From: Dunaliella salina
Lineage: Eukaryota > Chlorophyta > Chlorophyceae > Chlamydomonadales > Dunaliellaceae
Reading direction: 5' to 3'
NCBI GenBank assembly: GCA_002284615.2
Contig: MU070031.1
Location: 15,395 to 28,923 of the forward strand
Length of the DNA: 13,529 bases
Positions within the stretch are counted from its first letter, which is position 1; each line of letters begins with the position of its first letter. The position numbers were made by a program, and so were the translations under genes. This document shows, piece by piece, positions 8,039-13,529 of this stretch. Below the pieces are notes generated by a model, which was given only the letters and a program-made list of their open reading frames with translations, was not told the origin of the DNA and made no database searches.

Positions 8039-8043
8039 TGTAA
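8039..8043 (+). promoter_or_regulatory. TGTAA poly(A) signal for gene B
   Basis: TGTAA lies 72 bases after the gene B stop. TGTAA is the standard poly(A) signal of chlorophyte green algae, so it supports both the gene end and the lineage. Confidence 0.5.
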
Positions 8044-8251
8044 CGATGTTCAAATGGTGCAGATGCAATTAAGATGGAAAATACTTGACAGTCCAAAAAA
8101 ATTGACAGAACACAGGCAAGGAAAATGACGTCAGGTGAGAGAAGCAAGCTATGTCGAAGCAGAGAAAACCTTACTTTTGAAAGAATTGTAAAAAAAAAAA
8201 ACCTTTGCAGTACAGCCAGTGAGATGCGCGCGTTCCAAGGCTTTTTAAGGT

Positions 8252-8256
8252 TTACA
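8252..8256 (-). promoter_or_regulatory. TGTAA poly(A) signal for the histone deacetylase gene
   Basis: On the minus strand, GGTTGTAAACC gives TGTAA about 50 bases after the deacetylase stop codon at 8306. It faces the plus-strand signal at 8039, so the two convergent transcripts should end about 200 bases apart. Confidence 0.55.
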
Positions 8257-8305
8257 ACCAAGGATCCATCAGTCAAATTGCATGACTGCTAGGCAAATGA
8301 GCGTC

Positions 8306-13332
<5,027 letters not shown>

Positions 13333-13385
13333 CTGCAGCACATGCATGCAAGCTCATAAATGTGTGCCTCTGTTCCTGCAATCAA

Positions 13386-13462
13386 GGAAACCCGCAGCAA
13401 TTATGACCAGATTTGGCTAGTAGCTCTGAACCAACGGCTCTACCACCATGACTGAAGGCAGC
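13386..13462 (-). pseudogene. Decayed partial copy of deacetylase exon A
   Basis: It starts after the same acceptor (CATGTGCTGCAG) 130 bases upstream in the transcript and follows the exon for about 77 bases. It has a one-base insertion near the start (frameshift) and a CAG to TAG change in the SYQP codons. The GFD segment reads GFL, so the zinc ligand is lost. The rest of the exon, with GDPLGG and the donor, is missing. The upstream intron tail is duplicated as well. Confidence 0.88.
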
Positions 13463-13514
13463 CTGCAGCACATGCATGGGAGTACATGCGTGCCTTTGCA
13501 ATTGCATTCAAGCT

Positions 13515-13529
13515 TGTGTGTGTGTGTGT
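13515..13529 (+). repeat. (TG)n microsatellite running off the window edge
   Basis: Fifteen bases of TG dinucleotide end the window. The full length is unknown. It lies in the deacetylase intron or exon region upstream of the exon A copy. Confidence 0.85.

Overview
The window looks like a piece of a nuclear genome from a green alga (Chlorophyta). Coding sequence is broken into short exons (37 to about 310 bases) by introns of roughly 80 to 3000 bases with GT...AG ends. Long (CA)n and (GTT)n microsatellites and dispersed repeats are common. The two genes whose 3' ends can be placed each have TGTAA, the chlorophyte poly(A) signal, 50 to 75 bases after the stop codon. A microsatellite-rich member of the Chlamydomonadales such as Dunaliella would fit, but the genus is a guess.

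Layout. Positions 1-734 hold a dispersed repeat and no supported exon. Positions 735-4269 (+) hold a phase-compatible chain of exons of an unrecognised protein (gene A). Positions 5201-7967 (+) hold a second, better chain of eight exons that ends in a stop codon (gene B, unrecognised, with hydrophobic segments). A and B could be one gene; the link at 4270-5200 could not be resolved. Positions 8306-13332 (-) hold the 3' part of a class II histone deacetylase gene. Four exons are clear: one with the zinc-binding Asp (GFD), one with the catalytic Tyr (GGYN), one unusual C-terminal segment and a terminal exon. Its 5' exons lie beyond the right edge. Gene B and the deacetylase converge, with about 340 bases between stop codons.

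The most striking content is inside the deacetylase gene. Three of its exons each have one or more decayed copies just upstream in the transcript. The copies include the splice acceptor and the first part of the exon but lack the rest and its donor. For the third exon this has become an array of about eight copies with a core spacing near 104 bases. A 729-base inverted-repeat transposable element interrupts this array; it carries a two-exon AT-hook coding remnant and four TTCGAA motifs near each end. The donor of that third exon lies at the edge of a (GT)n tract of about 165 bases.

Other features are a tRNA-His-like sequence in an intron of gene B, an inverted pair of dispersed repeats 6.3 kb apart, G-rich tracts, a GAT-rich minisatellite and a possible GC-AG intron. 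All gene models come from reading splice sites, phase and frame by eye; no alignment or transcript evidence was available.
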